A stretch of 64,000 bases of DNA, from the NCBI GenBank assembly GCA_903875225.1, contig CAIQVJ010000085.1:62001-126000 (forward strand), given 5' to 3'. Under the pieces are notes generated by a model that did no database searches, had not been told where the DNA came from, and saw only the letters and a list, made by a program, of their open reading frames with translations. The stretch comes from an uncultured Pseudomonadota bacterium (GTDB taxonomy: Bacteria > Myxococcota_A > UBA796 > SXON01). Position numbers and translations under genes: made by a program. This document shows positions 44,390-53,920 of the stretch, one piece after another (position 1 is the first letter of the stretch; every line of letters begins with the position of its first letter).

Positions 44390-45606
44390 GACGAGAGCCG
44401 GACCGCGCCTGGGCGCAGGGCTGGCTGGCCGCGCACGGCGAGCAGGAAGTCCCGCCAACCGGAGAACGCCGGCGGACGGTCCACACCCTCAGCCGAGATC
44501 GACAACAACACCCCGACCGCGGCGAGGTTCATCATCATCGCCGTGGCGCCGTAGCTCATGAATGGAAGCACGAGTCCCTTGGGTGGAACGACGCTCATCA
44601 CGACTCCGAGGTTGAGGCAGGCCTGGCCGACGATCATCACGGTGAACGTGGAAGCAAGAACCGAGCCGAAGGCATCCGGCGCGCGCCGCGCGATGCGGAA
44701 ACCGACATACGCGAGCCCGACGTACGCCACGATGAGCGACACGACGCCGACGAGCCCGAGCTCCTCCCCCAGCACGGCTGCGATGAAGTCGTTGTACGGC
44801 TCGGGCAGGAACAGCAGCTTGGCCACGCTCTGACCCATCCCCCGACCGATGAGCCCGCCCTGGTGCAGGGCCAGCAGGGACTGGCAGACCTGGTAGCCGT
44901 CCCCTGAACAGTCCGCAAAGGGATGGATGAAGCTGGTGATCCGTTTGATGCGATAGGGCTCGGCGATGGCCACGAGCGCGAGGGCGATGGCGCCGATCCC
45001 CCCGAGCGTGCCCATGAGCACCGTTCGGAGGCCGGCCACTGCATACATCACCGCACAGAGCACGAGGATGATCGCCGTGGATCCGAAGTCGGGCTGGATG
45101 ATCACGCCGAGCACCTGCGGGGCGACGATGCACGCGGAGATCGCGAAGGTGCGCGGGTTGTGGATGTCACCACGGTTCCGGTGCAGCCAGGTGGCCAGGG
45201 CGATCAGGGTGGCGAGCTTCGTGAACTCCGCGGGCTGAAAGTGGAGCGGGCCGAGCTCGATCCACCGCACGGCGCCCTTGACCGAGTGCGAGAGCCCCGG
45301 CAGGTGCACCATCGCGAGGAGCACCAGCGACGCCATCCACAGCCCCGGCGCCCAATCCCGGAGCCGACGGTACGGCGTGGCCGCGAGCCCCACGAGCGCG
45401 ACGATGCCGAGCACGACGGCGACTCCCTGCCGCAGCACATAGTGCCAGGGGTCCTTGTACGTCTCCGCCGCCTCGAACGAGCTCGCCGAGTACATCATCA
45501 AGAGACCCCAGGCGACGAGCGCCGCGGTGAGGCAGATCAGCCGGAGGTCGTAGCGACGGGGCGCCGGGACGGGGGATGCTACGGCGGCCGAGGGGCTCGT
45601 GTTCAT
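44386..45606 (-). CDS. ftsW: lipid II polymerase FtsW
   Basis: SEDS-family glycosyltransferase of 406 residues that polymerises septal peptidoglycan with FtsI. About ten membrane helices are visible; the FtsW/RodA signatures include the LQPDFGS-like IIQPDFGSTAIIL and the PPKGLVLPFMSYG loop with the LPEPYNDFI segment. It overlaps murD upstream and murC downstream by 4 bases each. Confidence 0.96.
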   Translation of the reverse strand: MNTSPSAAVASPVPAPRRYDLRLICLTAALVAWGLLMMYSASSFEAAETYKDPWHYVLRQGVAVVLGIVALVGLAATPYRRLRDWAPGLWMASLVLLAMVHLPGLSHSVKGAVRWIELGPLHFQPAEFTKLATLIALATWLHRNRGDIHNPRTFAISACIVAPQVLGVIIQPDFGSTAIILVLCAVMYAVAGLRTVLMGTLGGIGAIALALVAIAEPYRIKRITSFIHPFADCSGDGYQVCQSLLALHQGGLIGRGMGQSVAKLLFLPEPYNDFIAAVLGEELGLVGVVSLIVAYVGLAYVGFRIARRAPDAFGSVLASTFTVMIVGQACLNLGVVMSVVPPKGLVLPFMSYGATAMMMNLAAVGVLLSISAEGVDRPPAFSGWRDFLLAVRGQPALRPGAVRLSS

Positions 45607-46958
45607 GCGGGCAGTCCTTCCACGGTCGCCGAGTAGTGGCGGCCGCGATGTTCAAAGTCGGAGAATTCGTCGAAGCTGGCGCAAGCAGGCGAGAGCAGCA
45701 CGGTGTCGCCTGGGCGGGCGCGATCGGCCGCGAGCCGGACGGCGTCGTCGAGCCCTGCCGCGACCATGGGAGCGAGTCCGGCCCGAACGAGCCCCTCGGC
45801 GATCGCGGGTCCGGCCTCACCGAAGCAGATGGCACCCCGCGCGGAACGGAGCGGGCCTGCGAGCCGCTCGTAGTCGGCGCCTGCCTTGCCGCGCCCGCCG
45901 AGCAGCACGACGAAGGGCGCGGGCGCGCTGTCGAGGGCGACCAGCGTGCTCTCGATGTTGGTGGCCTTGGAGTCGTTGATGTAGGTCACACCGCCGCGGA
46001 CCGCGACGGTCTCCATGCGGTGCGGGAGGCCCGCGAGCCCGGCCACGTCGATGCGCTCGACCGGAACTCCCGCGCAGAGGGCCAGCAGCACCGCTGCGGC
46101 GACGTTCTCCCGGTTGTGCTTGCCGGGGAGCGTGAAGCCCTCGAGGGAGATCGGCGCGGCGCCGGGGATCTCGTCGAAGGTGAGCTGGAAGCCCGCGCCG
46201 GGTGCCCCGACGATGCGTACACCGGGCCAGTCGTTGAGGTAGGCGCGCCGCCCGGGCAGCACGTCGCAGATGCGCTCCAGGCGCGCATCGAACGCGGGCA
46301 GGATCTGCCAGTCGCCGAGCACCATCTGGTGGAACATCCGGCACTTGGCCTCGGCGTAGTTGTCCATCGAACCGTGCCGCTCCAGGTGGTCCGGCGTGAG
46401 GTTCAGGATCGCCGCAGCCCGCGGGTGGAACGCCCCGCAGAGCTCCATCTGGTAGCTGGAGACCTCGACGGCAGCGCAGTCGTACCCCTGGTCCACGGCA
46501 TCGGAGAGCGGCGCCCCGATGTTCCCACCGGTGAACGTGCGGCGGCCGGCTCGCGTGAGCAGTTGACCGAGCAGGTGCGTGGTCGTGGACTTGCCGTTGG
46601 TGCCGCTCACCGCGAGGATCATCACGCCCTGCTCGGCGAGCAGCGCCGCGGCGAACGCCAGCTCCCCGATCACGGGCACGCCGGCCTCGATCGCGGCCGC
46701 CACGTCGGCCTGCCGGGCGGGGACACCGGGCGAGACGATCACCAGGTCCGCGTTCAGGAAGTCCGCCCGGCGGTGCTCCCCGTACACAGCCGTGGTGCCC
46801 TCGACCCGACTGGCGTTCAGCCGGGCGTCGGTGCACGTGACGGAGGCCCCGCGGCGGAGCGCCAGGTTCGCCGCCGCGATGCCAGAACGCGCCATCCCGA
46901 CCACCGTCACACGGCAGCCAGCGAGCGGCGGCAAGGCGAAGACAGGCGGACGGGGCAC
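45603..46958 (-). CDS. murD: UDP-N-acetylmuramoyl-L-alanine--D-glutamate ligase
   Basis: Cytoplasmic Mur ligase adding D-Glu. The 451-residue protein shows GMARSGIAAAN in the N-terminal domain, the ATP loop SGTNGKSTTTHLL, LTPDHLERH and NDSKATNIEST near the C-terminal third, as in MurD. It starts at GTG four bases after the mraY stop and ends overlapping ftsW. Confidence 0.95.
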   Translation of the reverse strand: MPRPPVFALPPLAGCRVTVVGMARSGIAAANLALRRGASVTCTDARLNASRVEGTTAVYGEHRRADFLNADLVIVSPGVPARQADVAAAIEAGVPVIGELAFAAALLAEQGVMILAVSGTNGKSTTTHLLGQLLTRAGRRTFTGGNIGAPLSDAVDQGYDCAAVEVSSYQMELCGAFHPRAAAILNLTPDHLERHGSMDNYAEAKCRMFHQMVLGDWQILPAFDARLERICDVLPGRRAYLNDWPGVRIVGAPGAGFQLTFDEIPGAAPISLEGFTLPGKHNRENVAAAVLLALCAGVPVERIDVAGLAGLPHRMETVAVRGGVTYINDSKATNIESTLVALDSAPAPFVVLLGGRGKAGADYERLAGPLRSARGAICFGEAGPAIAEGLVRAGLAPMVAAGLDDAVRLAADRARPGDTVLLSPACASFDEFSDFEHRGRHYSATVEGLPA

Positions 46959-46962
46959 GGGA

Positions 46963-48066
46963 CTACCGGAGCTTCAGGGTGGACAAGGCGACGAGCGCGA
47001 GCAGCGCCGAGATGATCCAGAAACGCACGATGATCTTCGGCTCCGACCAGCCCTGCTTCTCGTAGTGGTGGTGGATCGGCGCCATCAGGAACACCCGGCG
47101 CTTGAACCGCTTGAAGGCGAAGACCTGGATCATCACCGAGACGGTCTCCAGCACGAAGATCCCGCCCACCAGCGCGAGGAGCAGCTCGTGCTTGGTGAGC
47201 ACGGCCAGCATCCCGAGCGCGCCGCCGAGCCCGAGCGATCCCACGTCGCCCATGAAGATCTGGGCCGGGTAGCAGTTGTACCAGAGGAAGCCGAGCCCGG
47301 CGCCGACGATCGCGAGCGCGAAGATCGTGAGCTCCCCAGCCCCCTCGACGTGCGGGATGTTCAGGTACGCAGAGAACTCGGTGTGCCCGGCGACGTAGGC
47401 GAGCACCGCGAAGGTGGCCGCAGAGGTGATGGTGCTGCCGATCGCCAGGCCGTCCAGCCCATCCGTGAGGTTCACGGCGTTGGAGCAACCGACGAGCACG
47501 AACACGCCGAAGGCGACGTAGAGCCAGCCCAACTGCGGTGGCGCGCCGGGGTACAGCGCGGCGAAGTCGACCATGGCGTGCTTGAGGAACGGGATGTGGA
47601 ACTGTGCGTCCATCAGGCCGGTCTGGTAGGCGTATCCGAGCACACCCGCGCCGATCAGCGACTGCCAGACGAGCTTCCACCGACCGGCGAGCCCGTCCGC
47701 GCTGCGCTCCATCACCTTCTTCCAGTCGTCCACGAACCCGATGGTCGCGTAGCCGAGCGTGACGATCAGCACCATCCAGACGCGAGGCTCGTCCACGCGG
47801 GCCCAGAGCAGCGTGGTGAGCGCGATGCCGAGGTGGAAGACCGCGCCGCCCATGGTGGGTGTGCCGACCTTGTTCTCGACGTGCTCCTGCGGCCCATCGC
47901 TGCGGATGATCTGCTCCATCTTCTTCTGGCGCAGATACAGGATGAATCTTGGATATACGAGGTAGCACAGCGACAATGCGGTGACCATCGCGCAGGCGCC
48001 CCGGAACGTGATGTACCGGAACACGTTGAACACGCCGCCCAGGGGCAGGAGGAGGTGGTAGATCAT
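46963..48066 (-). CDS. mraY: phospho-N-acetylmuramoyl-pentapeptide transferase
   Basis: Inner-membrane enzyme making lipid I from UDP-MurNAc-pentapeptide and undecaprenyl phosphate. The 367-residue protein has ten hydrophobic helices; NLTDGLDGLAIGS, FMGDVGSLGLGG and APIHHHYEKQGWSE are the catalytic motifs. It overlaps the murF stop as ATGA. Confidence 0.96.
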   Translation of the reverse strand: MIYHLLLPLGGVFNVFRYITFRGACAMVTALSLCYLVYPRFILYLRQKKMEQIIRSDGPQEHVENKVGTPTMGGAVFHLGIALTTLLWARVDEPRVWMVLIVTLGYATIGFVDDWKKVMERSADGLAGRWKLVWQSLIGAGVLGYAYQTGLMDAQFHIPFLKHAMVDFAALYPGAPPQLGWLYVAFGVFVLVGCSNAVNLTDGLDGLAIGSTITSAATFAVLAYVAGHTEFSAYLNIPHVEGAGELTIFALAIVGAGLGFLWYNCYPAQIFMGDVGSLGLGGALGMLAVLTKHELLLALVGGIFVLETVSVMIQVFAFKRFKRRVFLMAPIHHHYEKQGWSEPKIIVRFWIISALLALVALSTLKLR

Positions 48067-49538
48067 CGTGCCTTTTCCTCGGTAGTGGCGTCATCCGCGG
48101 GCGGGCCGACCATCCGCCCACCCTCTGCCCGCCAGCGTTCGAGCACCCGCTCCATCCGCGAGCCGCGGCTGCCCTTGATCAGGAGCGCGTCGCCGCGTTG
48201 CAGGGGCATGAACCCGATGGTCTCGACCCTCCTCGCGGGGCCACACAGCGCCTCGCTCAGCGCCTCCACGTCGGGGTACACATGGAGGGTGCCCTTGGCG
48301 AAGTGGGCGATTCCGGCGGCGGCGGCGGCCATGCGCTCTCCCGTGACCAGGAGCGTGAGTCCGAGCGAGAGCCCCAGCCGGAGCACGTCGCGGTGGGACT
48401 CGGCCTCGGCTACCCCAAGCTCGAGCATGTCCCCCAGGACGGCGATGCGACCGTGCGGCAGCACCGCCAGCGTGCGCAGGGCCGCGGCCATCGAGATCGG
48501 GTTGGCGTTGTAGGCGTCGTCGAGCACCACGACGCCGTGCGACCGCTCGATGCGGTTGCGCATCCCCTCGGGCCGGAACCGGCCAAGCGCGGGGCCGATC
48601 GTCTCCACGGGGACCCGCAGCACGAAGCCAACCGCCACCGCCGCCAGCGCGCACTCGGCGAGGTGGACGCCGGGCACCTCGAGCACCGCCTTGACCACGC
48701 CATCCGGGGTCTCGATCCGGAGCCGCGTCTGCAGCCGGTCCACGTCCACCCCCACGTCAGTGAGCCGGATCTCGCACTCCTCGCTGCGTCCGAACCGCAC
48801 CACGCGAGCACCGAACGGGATCGCCATGCTGGCAACCCTCGGGTCGTCGTCGTTCACGATGCACACGTCGCCGAACCGCGCACCGTCGAACATCTCCTGT
48901 TTCGCCGCCGCGACGTTGGCGAGTGATCCACACCCCTCCACGTGCGCGGCCCCCACGTTGGTGATCACGCGGAGGTCGGGCCTGGCGATCTCCTGCAGCA
49001 GCGCGATCTCGCCGAGGTGGCTCATGCCCATCTCCACCACGAGGTACTCGGCGTCCGGCGGGGTGGCGCAGAGCGTGAGCGGCACTCCGATGTGGTTGTT
49101 GAGGTTGCCGACGGTGTGATGCACGCGCCGCGGGGCCGCAGAGCTCCCATCCACCGGGATCGCCTCGAGCACCAGGCTCGTCATCACCCTCGTCGTCGTC
49201 TTGCCCGCGCTCCCCGTGATGCCGACCGTGGGGCCATGAAACGCGATCCGCGCGGCCCGACCGAGATCCTGGAGCGCCACGAGCGTGTCCGGCACGACCA
49301 CGAGCCCCGCGGTCCAGCCCGAGGGCACACGCGACACGTCCGACACCACCACGCCGGCGCATCCGGCAGAGAGGGCGTGCGCCAGGAAATCGTGACCGTC
49401 GAACTTCTCCCCGACCAGCGCGACGAACCAGCCGTGCGGCTGCAGCCGACGGCTGTCGGTCATCACCATCCCGGCGCTCCCCGGGTGCACGAGCGCGCCA
49501 CCGGTGGCGGACGCAATGCTGGATCCGTCGAACATCAT
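48063..49538 (-). CDS. murF: UDP-N-acetylmuramoyl-tripeptide--D-Ala-D-Ala ligase
   Basis: Last cytoplasmic Mur ligase, attaching D-Ala-D-Ala. The 491-residue protein has the ATP loop ITGSAGKTTTRVM, the MGMSHLGEIALL and NVGAAHVEG segments and DDAYNANPISM, all typical of MurF. The start at 49538 (ATGATG) overlaps the murE stop; a frame opens further upstream inside murE but is not used. Confidence 0.95.
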   Translation of the reverse strand: MMFDGSSIASATGGALVHPGSAGMVMTDSRRLQPHGWFVALVGEKFDGHDFLAHALSAGCAGVVVSDVSRVPSGWTAGLVVVPDTLVALQDLGRAARIAFHGPTVGITGSAGKTTTRVMTSLVLEAIPVDGSSAAPRRVHHTVGNLNNHIGVPLTLCATPPDAEYLVVEMGMSHLGEIALLQEIARPDLRVITNVGAAHVEGCGSLANVAAAKQEMFDGARFGDVCIVNDDDPRVASMAIPFGARVVRFGRSEECEIRLTDVGVDVDRLQTRLRIETPDGVVKAVLEVPGVHLAECALAAVAVGFVLRVPVETIGPALGRFRPEGMRNRIERSHGVVVLDDAYNANPISMAAALRTLAVLPHGRIAVLGDMLELGVAEAESHRDVLRLGLSLGLTLLVTGERMAAAAAGIAHFAKGTLHVYPDVEALSEALCGPARRVETIGFMPLQRGDALLIKGSRGSRMERVLERWRAEGGRMVGPPADDATTEEKAR

Positions 49539-51049
49539 GGAGAGCCACCGGGTTGGGTCGGGGAGAGGGCTTGCAGCACGCGCCGGCACACCCGGCGGTC
49601 GTCGAAGGGAAGCAACTGGGAGCCGACCGCCTGGGTCGTCTCGTGGCCCTTCCCCGCGACGATCAGCACGTCGCCAGGGGCGCAGTCCGCGATGGCGCGC
49701 CGGATCGCCTCGCGACGATCGGGCTGGACGACGTGGGGGTGGCCCCCGAGCCCGGGCAGGATCTGCGCGATGATGGCCAGCGGGTCCTCGGAGCGTGGGT
49801 TGTCCGAGGTGGCGTAGACGTGATCGGCGAGGCGGGCGGCGGCGCCCATGGCAGGGCGCTTCCCCGGGTCGCGATCCCCGCCGCAGCCGAAGACGACGCG
49901 GAGCCGACCGCGCGTGAGCGGGCGCACCACCTGCAGCACGCGCCGCAGCGCATCGTCGGTGTGCGCATAGTCCACGAAGACGTCGAAGGGCTCTGCCTCG
50001 GAAACGCGCTCCAGCCGCCCCGGCACCCCCGGAAAGCTGGCGAGGCCCTCGACGATGGCGCGCTCGTCGATGCCCACCGCGTGGCACAGGGCCCAGGCGC
50101 AGAGCAGGTTCTCGATGTTGTAGCCGCCGAACAGCGGCGTGCGCGCCGTGTGGTCGACGCCCTGGGGGTCGCGGACGCGCAGGGTGGAGCCCCTGACGGA
50201 CTCGTCCACGACCTGCGCCGTCCACCCCGAAGCCCCGTAGAGCGCCACCGATACCGCGACGCTCGGCCCGGAAGCCGCCGCATCGGGGCGAAGCAGGGCC
50301 TCGATCTGCAGTCCGACGGGGTCGCCGGCGTTCAGCACGGCGGTCGCGCCGGGGCGCAGCAGGTCGGTGAACAACCGCATCTTGGCGGCGGCGTAGGTGT
50401 CCATCGAGCCGTGGAAATCGAGGTGATCGCGCGTGAGGTTGGTGAACCCCGCCGCGGAGAACGTCGTTCCGTCCACGCGGTGGGCGGCGAGCCCGATCGA
50501 GGAGACCTCCATCGCCACCAGCGTGGCGCCGCGGTCTCGAAAAGTGGCGAGCAGGTGTTGCAGCTGCGGCGCGGTCGGAGTGGTGTAGCCCTCGCCGATG
50601 GCCACGCCGTCGAGCAGGTGCCCGGTCGTTCCGATCAAGCCCGCCGACCAGCCGAACGCCCGCGCGATGTGGGCGACGAGGTAGGTCACGCTGGTCTTGC
50701 CGTTGGTGCCCGTCACTCCGACGAGCACCAGGGATTCCCCCGGGCGCCCTTCTACGACCGCGCAGAGGTGACCGAGCGCGCGAGGCGTGGAGCGGACAAG
50801 CACGACTGGGACGCCCGCAGGGGCCTCGACCTCGCGCTCGACGAACACCGCACCGGCGTTGGGGGGGATGTGGTCATGTCCATCGAACCGCGCCCCGCGG
50901 ATCGCGACGAAGACATCGCCGTCACGCACGTCCTGCGTGCGGTCCGTGACCCGACCGGACACACGCGTGGCGGTGGCGTCGATCGCCGGGGCGACAACCC
51001 GGGCGCTCAACGTCGACGGGAGGCTGTCGAGGAGCGAAGAGAGCAGCAT
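49535..51049 (-). CDS. murE: UDP-MurNAc-tripeptide synthetase (meso-DAP type)
   Basis: Mur ligase adding the third residue of the stem peptide. The 504-residue protein has the ATP loop GVTGTNGKTSVTY, DFVDYAHT-like VFVDYAHTDDAL and the DNPRSEDP motif; the DNPR form binds meso-diaminopimelate, so the wall is DAP type. It is separated from ftsI by 269 bases, the only large break within the cluster. Confidence 0.95.
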   Translation of the reverse strand: MLLSSLLDSLPSTLSARVVAPAIDATATRVSGRVTDRTQDVRDGDVFVAIRGARFDGHDHIPPNAGAVFVEREVEAPAGVPVVLVRSTPRALGHLCAVVEGRPGESLVLVGVTGTNGKTSVTYLVAHIARAFGWSAGLIGTTGHLLDGVAIGEGYTTPTAPQLQHLLATFRDRGATLVAMEVSSIGLAAHRVDGTTFSAAGFTNLTRDHLDFHGSMDTYAAAKMRLFTDLLRPGATAVLNAGDPVGLQIEALLRPDAAASGPSVAVSVALYGASGWTAQVVDESVRGSTLRVRDPQGVDHTARTPLFGGYNIENLLCAWALCHAVGIDERAIVEGLASFPGVPGRLERVSEAEPFDVFVDYAHTDDALRRVLQVVRPLTRGRLRVVFGCGGDRDPGKRPAMGAAARLADHVYATSDNPRSEDPLAIIAQILPGLGGHPHVVQPDRREAIRRAIADCAPGDVLIVAGKGHETTQAVGSQLLPFDDRRVCRRVLQALSPTQPGGSP

Positions 51050-51318
51050 GAGGGACTGGGCGGGAGGCGGGCAGGTGGAGCAGGCGGTTGGGGGAAGAGG
51101 GGGGGTCTACGGAGCACCGTCATCCGCTCAGCGTTTCGACAACTGCGGGAGGCGTGGCGGCGGGATCACTGGGATGTGGGGCGGCAGATTGCGGCCCCGG
51201 GGCACCCCGAGGGTGCGAGGCCGCGCCACTGGGATCACTCTGGGGGAGAGTGCCCGCGTTGGCGGCGCCCCGTAGACGAGACGAAAATGGGAAAGAACAG
51301 GGAAAACTGGTGGGGAAA
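51050..51318. other. structured intergenic break between ftsI and murE
   Basis: Contains two hairpins: GCGGCC/GGCCGC (51191-51196, 51219-51224) enclosing GCACCC-CGA-GGGTGC, and CACTCT-GGGGG-AGAGTG (51236-51252). There is no T-run after either and no supported gene. It may serve as an attenuator or hold a second promoter for murE onwards. Confidence 0.45.
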
Positions 51319-53490
51319 TCAGTCGAAGTGCAGCGAGACCTTCTCGCCTGCCCGAACCGGGCTGCCCGGCGCGGGCGATTGGGACACGAGCGTGCCGTAG
51401 CCGGAGACGTCCAGGACAAGGCCCGTGCCGTCGAGGCCGGCGAGGGCCGAGCGCAGCGTGCGGCCGGCAAGATCGGGCATCACCCAGGCGCCCTGGCCAT
51501 CCCCGACGACCTCGATCGCGGGAGGCAGCGGTGTGGGCTGCACCTCGGCGACGACCCGGGCGTGGGGCACTTCCACGGGCTCGTCCGAGGGCTCCCCGTG
51601 CTCGTCGAGGCCACGGTGCGGCGCCTTGAAGGTGACGGTCGGGTCCGGCGCGACCCCGAGATACCGCATCGTGAAGGATCCGATCTCGGAGAACACCGGC
51701 GCCGCCACGATGCCACCGTACCTGGAGCCGATGCTGGGGCTGTCGATGCTCACGGCGATCGCGATCTCCGGGCGGTCCGCCGGCAGGAAGCCGACGAACG
51801 AGGAGATCCGCTCCTTGCCGTACACGCCGTTCGTGACCTTCTGCGCGGTGCCCGTCTTCCCGGCCACGAGGTACCCCTCGATGCGCGCTCGGGTGCCCGT
51901 GCCGCCCTCCTCGGTCACGCTCTCCATCATCTGGGCGACCTGCCGCGCAGACTCCGCGGAGATCACCTGGCGATCCTCCTGCGGTGCGCGGTAGGTCTCG
52001 ACCTCGCCGAAGCGATCCAGCACGGCGTCGACGAGGTACGGCTTCATCCGCACCCCGCCGTTCGCGATCGTGGCGACCGCGGCCGCGAGCTGCACGGGCG
52101 ATGCGGTGATGCCCTGCCCGAAGCTGGTGTTGGCGAGCTCGATCGGCTTGATGGTGTCGGCCTTGCGCATGTGGCCCGCCACCTCGCCGGGAAGGTTCAG
52201 GCCGGTGGAGCGCGCGAACCCGAAGTCCGAGAGGTAGGTGAGCAGGCGCTCCGCGCCGAGCATGAACCCCGTCTTGGCCGCCCCGATGTTGGAGCTGTAC
52301 TTGATCACGTCGCTCACCGAGATCACGCCCTTGGGGTGATCGTCGCTGATCGTCTTCCCGGAGACGGTCCAGTGCCCGAGCTCGCAGTCGATCATCGTCT
52401 CGGGCGTGACAAGGTGCTCCTCCAACGCCGCCGCGATCACGAAGGGCTTCATGACCGAGCCGGGCTCGATCTGGTCCATCGCCGTGTGGTTGCTGAAGTT
52501 CGCCTGGTTCGCGCGCGCAGCCCCGTCGTTGGGGTTGCCCTCCGGCCAGCTGGTCATCGCCAGCACCGCGCCGGTCTTCACATCCACCACCACGGCCATG
52601 GCCGCGAGCGGGCGCGATGCGTCCACCGCCTCCATCATCGCGACCTCGGCCGCGTTCTGGATCGAGCTGTCGATCGTGAGGCGCACCGAGTGTCCGGACT
52701 TGGAGACGCGGTCGTCGTCGACCCCCGCACCCACCGCCCGGCCCTTCCGGTCCTGCAGTTGGACCCTCCGGAAGACCTCCCCTCGCACGTCCTTCTCGAG
52801 CACCTTCTCGAGCCCGGCGGCGCCGACGCCCTGCGCGTCGATGTACCCGATCAGCGGCGCACCCTCGGACTTTCCCGGGTAGAACCGGATCGGCTCCTCC
52901 ACCGACCAGAGCTGGTCGCGTCGGAAGCCCTGCGTGACCGCCGCGACGCTCGCCGGATCCAGGCCATCCGCCAGCCGCAGGTCGATGAGCTTCTGACCGT
53001 TGGCCTGCTTCCCGAGGTGCACCTTGAGCCAGTCCTCGGAGTGCCCGGTGAGCGGGACCAGCTTCGGGATCAACGTCGCGATCTGGTCGTCCGGGATCAC
53101 CGCCGGCTGGATGTGCAGTGCGGGCAGGTTCACCGTGTAGGCCAGGAGGCGCCCCTGCCGGTCGTAGAGCGCCCCGCGCGGCCCCTGCTCCTCCTTGGCG
53201 CCCTGGAACTGGTCTGCCCGCTGCTCCAGGCGCTCGTCGGGCACGGTCATCAGCAAGGTGGCCCGGACGAGGAGTACGGCCGAGGCCAGGCCGACCAGCC
53301 CGAACGCGGCGAGGGTGCGCGCTTCGCTCACACGCAGCGCGGCCTGGTCCGCCTCGGGCCCAACCCGGGCGGGTGCACCGGCGAGCCGGGTGAACTCCTC
53401 CCGGACCGACGCGAAGAGGCCGGGCGCGGGCGCACGACGGCGCGCAGGCGAGCCGGGTTTCCGGGGTGGGGCGACGCGGCGGGGAGTCAC
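51319..53490 (-). CDS. ftsI: septal transpeptidase FtsI (class B PBP) with PASTA domain
   Basis: Cross-links septal peptidoglycan. The 723-residue protein has a basic, Pro-rich cytoplasmic N-terminus, a membrane helix (about 60-80), the PBP dimer domain (GPRGALYDRQGRLLA) and the transpeptidase with EPGSVMKPF (active Ser about 345), SSN and KTGTAQK. About 120 residues further lies one C-terminal PASTA domain (MPDLAGRTLRSALAGL). It starts at GTG overlapping the ftsL stop. Confidence 0.94.
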   Translation of the reverse strand: MTPRRVAPPRKPGSPARRRAPAPGLFASVREEFTRLAGAPARVGPEADQAALRVSEARTLAAFGLVGLASAVLLVRATLLMTVPDERLEQRADQFQGAKEEQGPRGALYDRQGRLLAYTVNLPALHIQPAVIPDDQIATLIPKLVPLTGHSEDWLKVHLGKQANGQKLIDLRLADGLDPASVAAVTQGFRRDQLWSVEEPIRFYPGKSEGAPLIGYIDAQGVGAAGLEKVLEKDVRGEVFRRVQLQDRKGRAVGAGVDDDRVSKSGHSVRLTIDSSIQNAAEVAMMEAVDASRPLAAMAVVVDVKTGAVLAMTSWPEGNPNDGAARANQANFSNHTAMDQIEPGSVMKPFVIAAALEEHLVTPETMIDCELGHWTVSGKTISDDHPKGVISVSDVIKYSSNIGAAKTGFMLGAERLLTYLSDFGFARSTGLNLPGEVAGHMRKADTIKPIELANTSFGQGITASPVQLAAAVATIANGGVRMKPYLVDAVLDRFGEVETYRAPQEDRQVISAESARQVAQMMESVTEEGGTGTRARIEGYLVAGKTGTAQKVTNGVYGKERISSFVGFLPADRPEIAIAVSIDSPSIGSRYGGIVAAPVFSEIGSFTMRYLGVAPDPTVTFKAPHRGLDEHGEPSDEPVEVPHARVVAEVQPTPLPPAIEVVGDGQGAWVMPDLAGRTLRSALAGLDGTGLVLDVSGYGTLVSQSPAPGSPVRAGEKVSLHFD

Positions 53491-53861
53491 TGGGCTTCCA
53501 CTTCGACCACCCGGACGGGCGCCTCGAGCTGCAACTGCACCGCAGCGGCCTGGAGGCGTTGCGGCTGACGAAGCATCGCCCGCTCCATGAGCAGGCGCTC
53601 GCGACGGATCTCCGAGCGGTGCACCTCGCTGCGCGCGTGGTCGAGTTGAACCGCGGTCTGCTGGGCCTGGCTCATGATCGCGAGCTTGATGGCACCGATC
53701 GTCCCGATCGCGAAGAGAACCACGATGAACCGGATCGCCGAGGAGATGTCCTGCGCGTTCGCCGCACCGCGAGCCCGCACGGACGGCTCCGCGGGGAGCC
53801 CGACAGCCTCGGCTGGGGCACGTTGAACCATGCGGCTCATGGTGGCTAGGATTCGGCTCAT
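53487..53861 (-). CDS. ftsL: cell division protein FtsL
   Basis: A 124-residue bitopic protein with one membrane helix (about 42-63) followed by a leucine-zipper-like coiled coil (AQQTAVQLDHARSEVHRSEIRRERLLMERAML), the FtsL/FtsB arrangement. The family is poorly conserved, so the name rests on size, topology and its place between rsmH and ftsI. GGAG lies upstream of the ATG at 53861. Confidence 0.85.
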   Translation of the reverse strand: MSRILATMSRMVQRAPAEAVGLPAEPSVRARGAANAQDISSAIRFIVVLFAIGTIGAIKLAIMSQAQQTAVQLDHARSEVHRSEIRRERLLMERAMLRQPQRLQAAAVQLQLEAPVRVVEVEAQ

Positions 53862-53920
53862 GGGAGACTCCAGAGAGCGATACGGCGGGTGCGACGGGGG
53901 AAGTTCAGCGGGGGGAGCAG

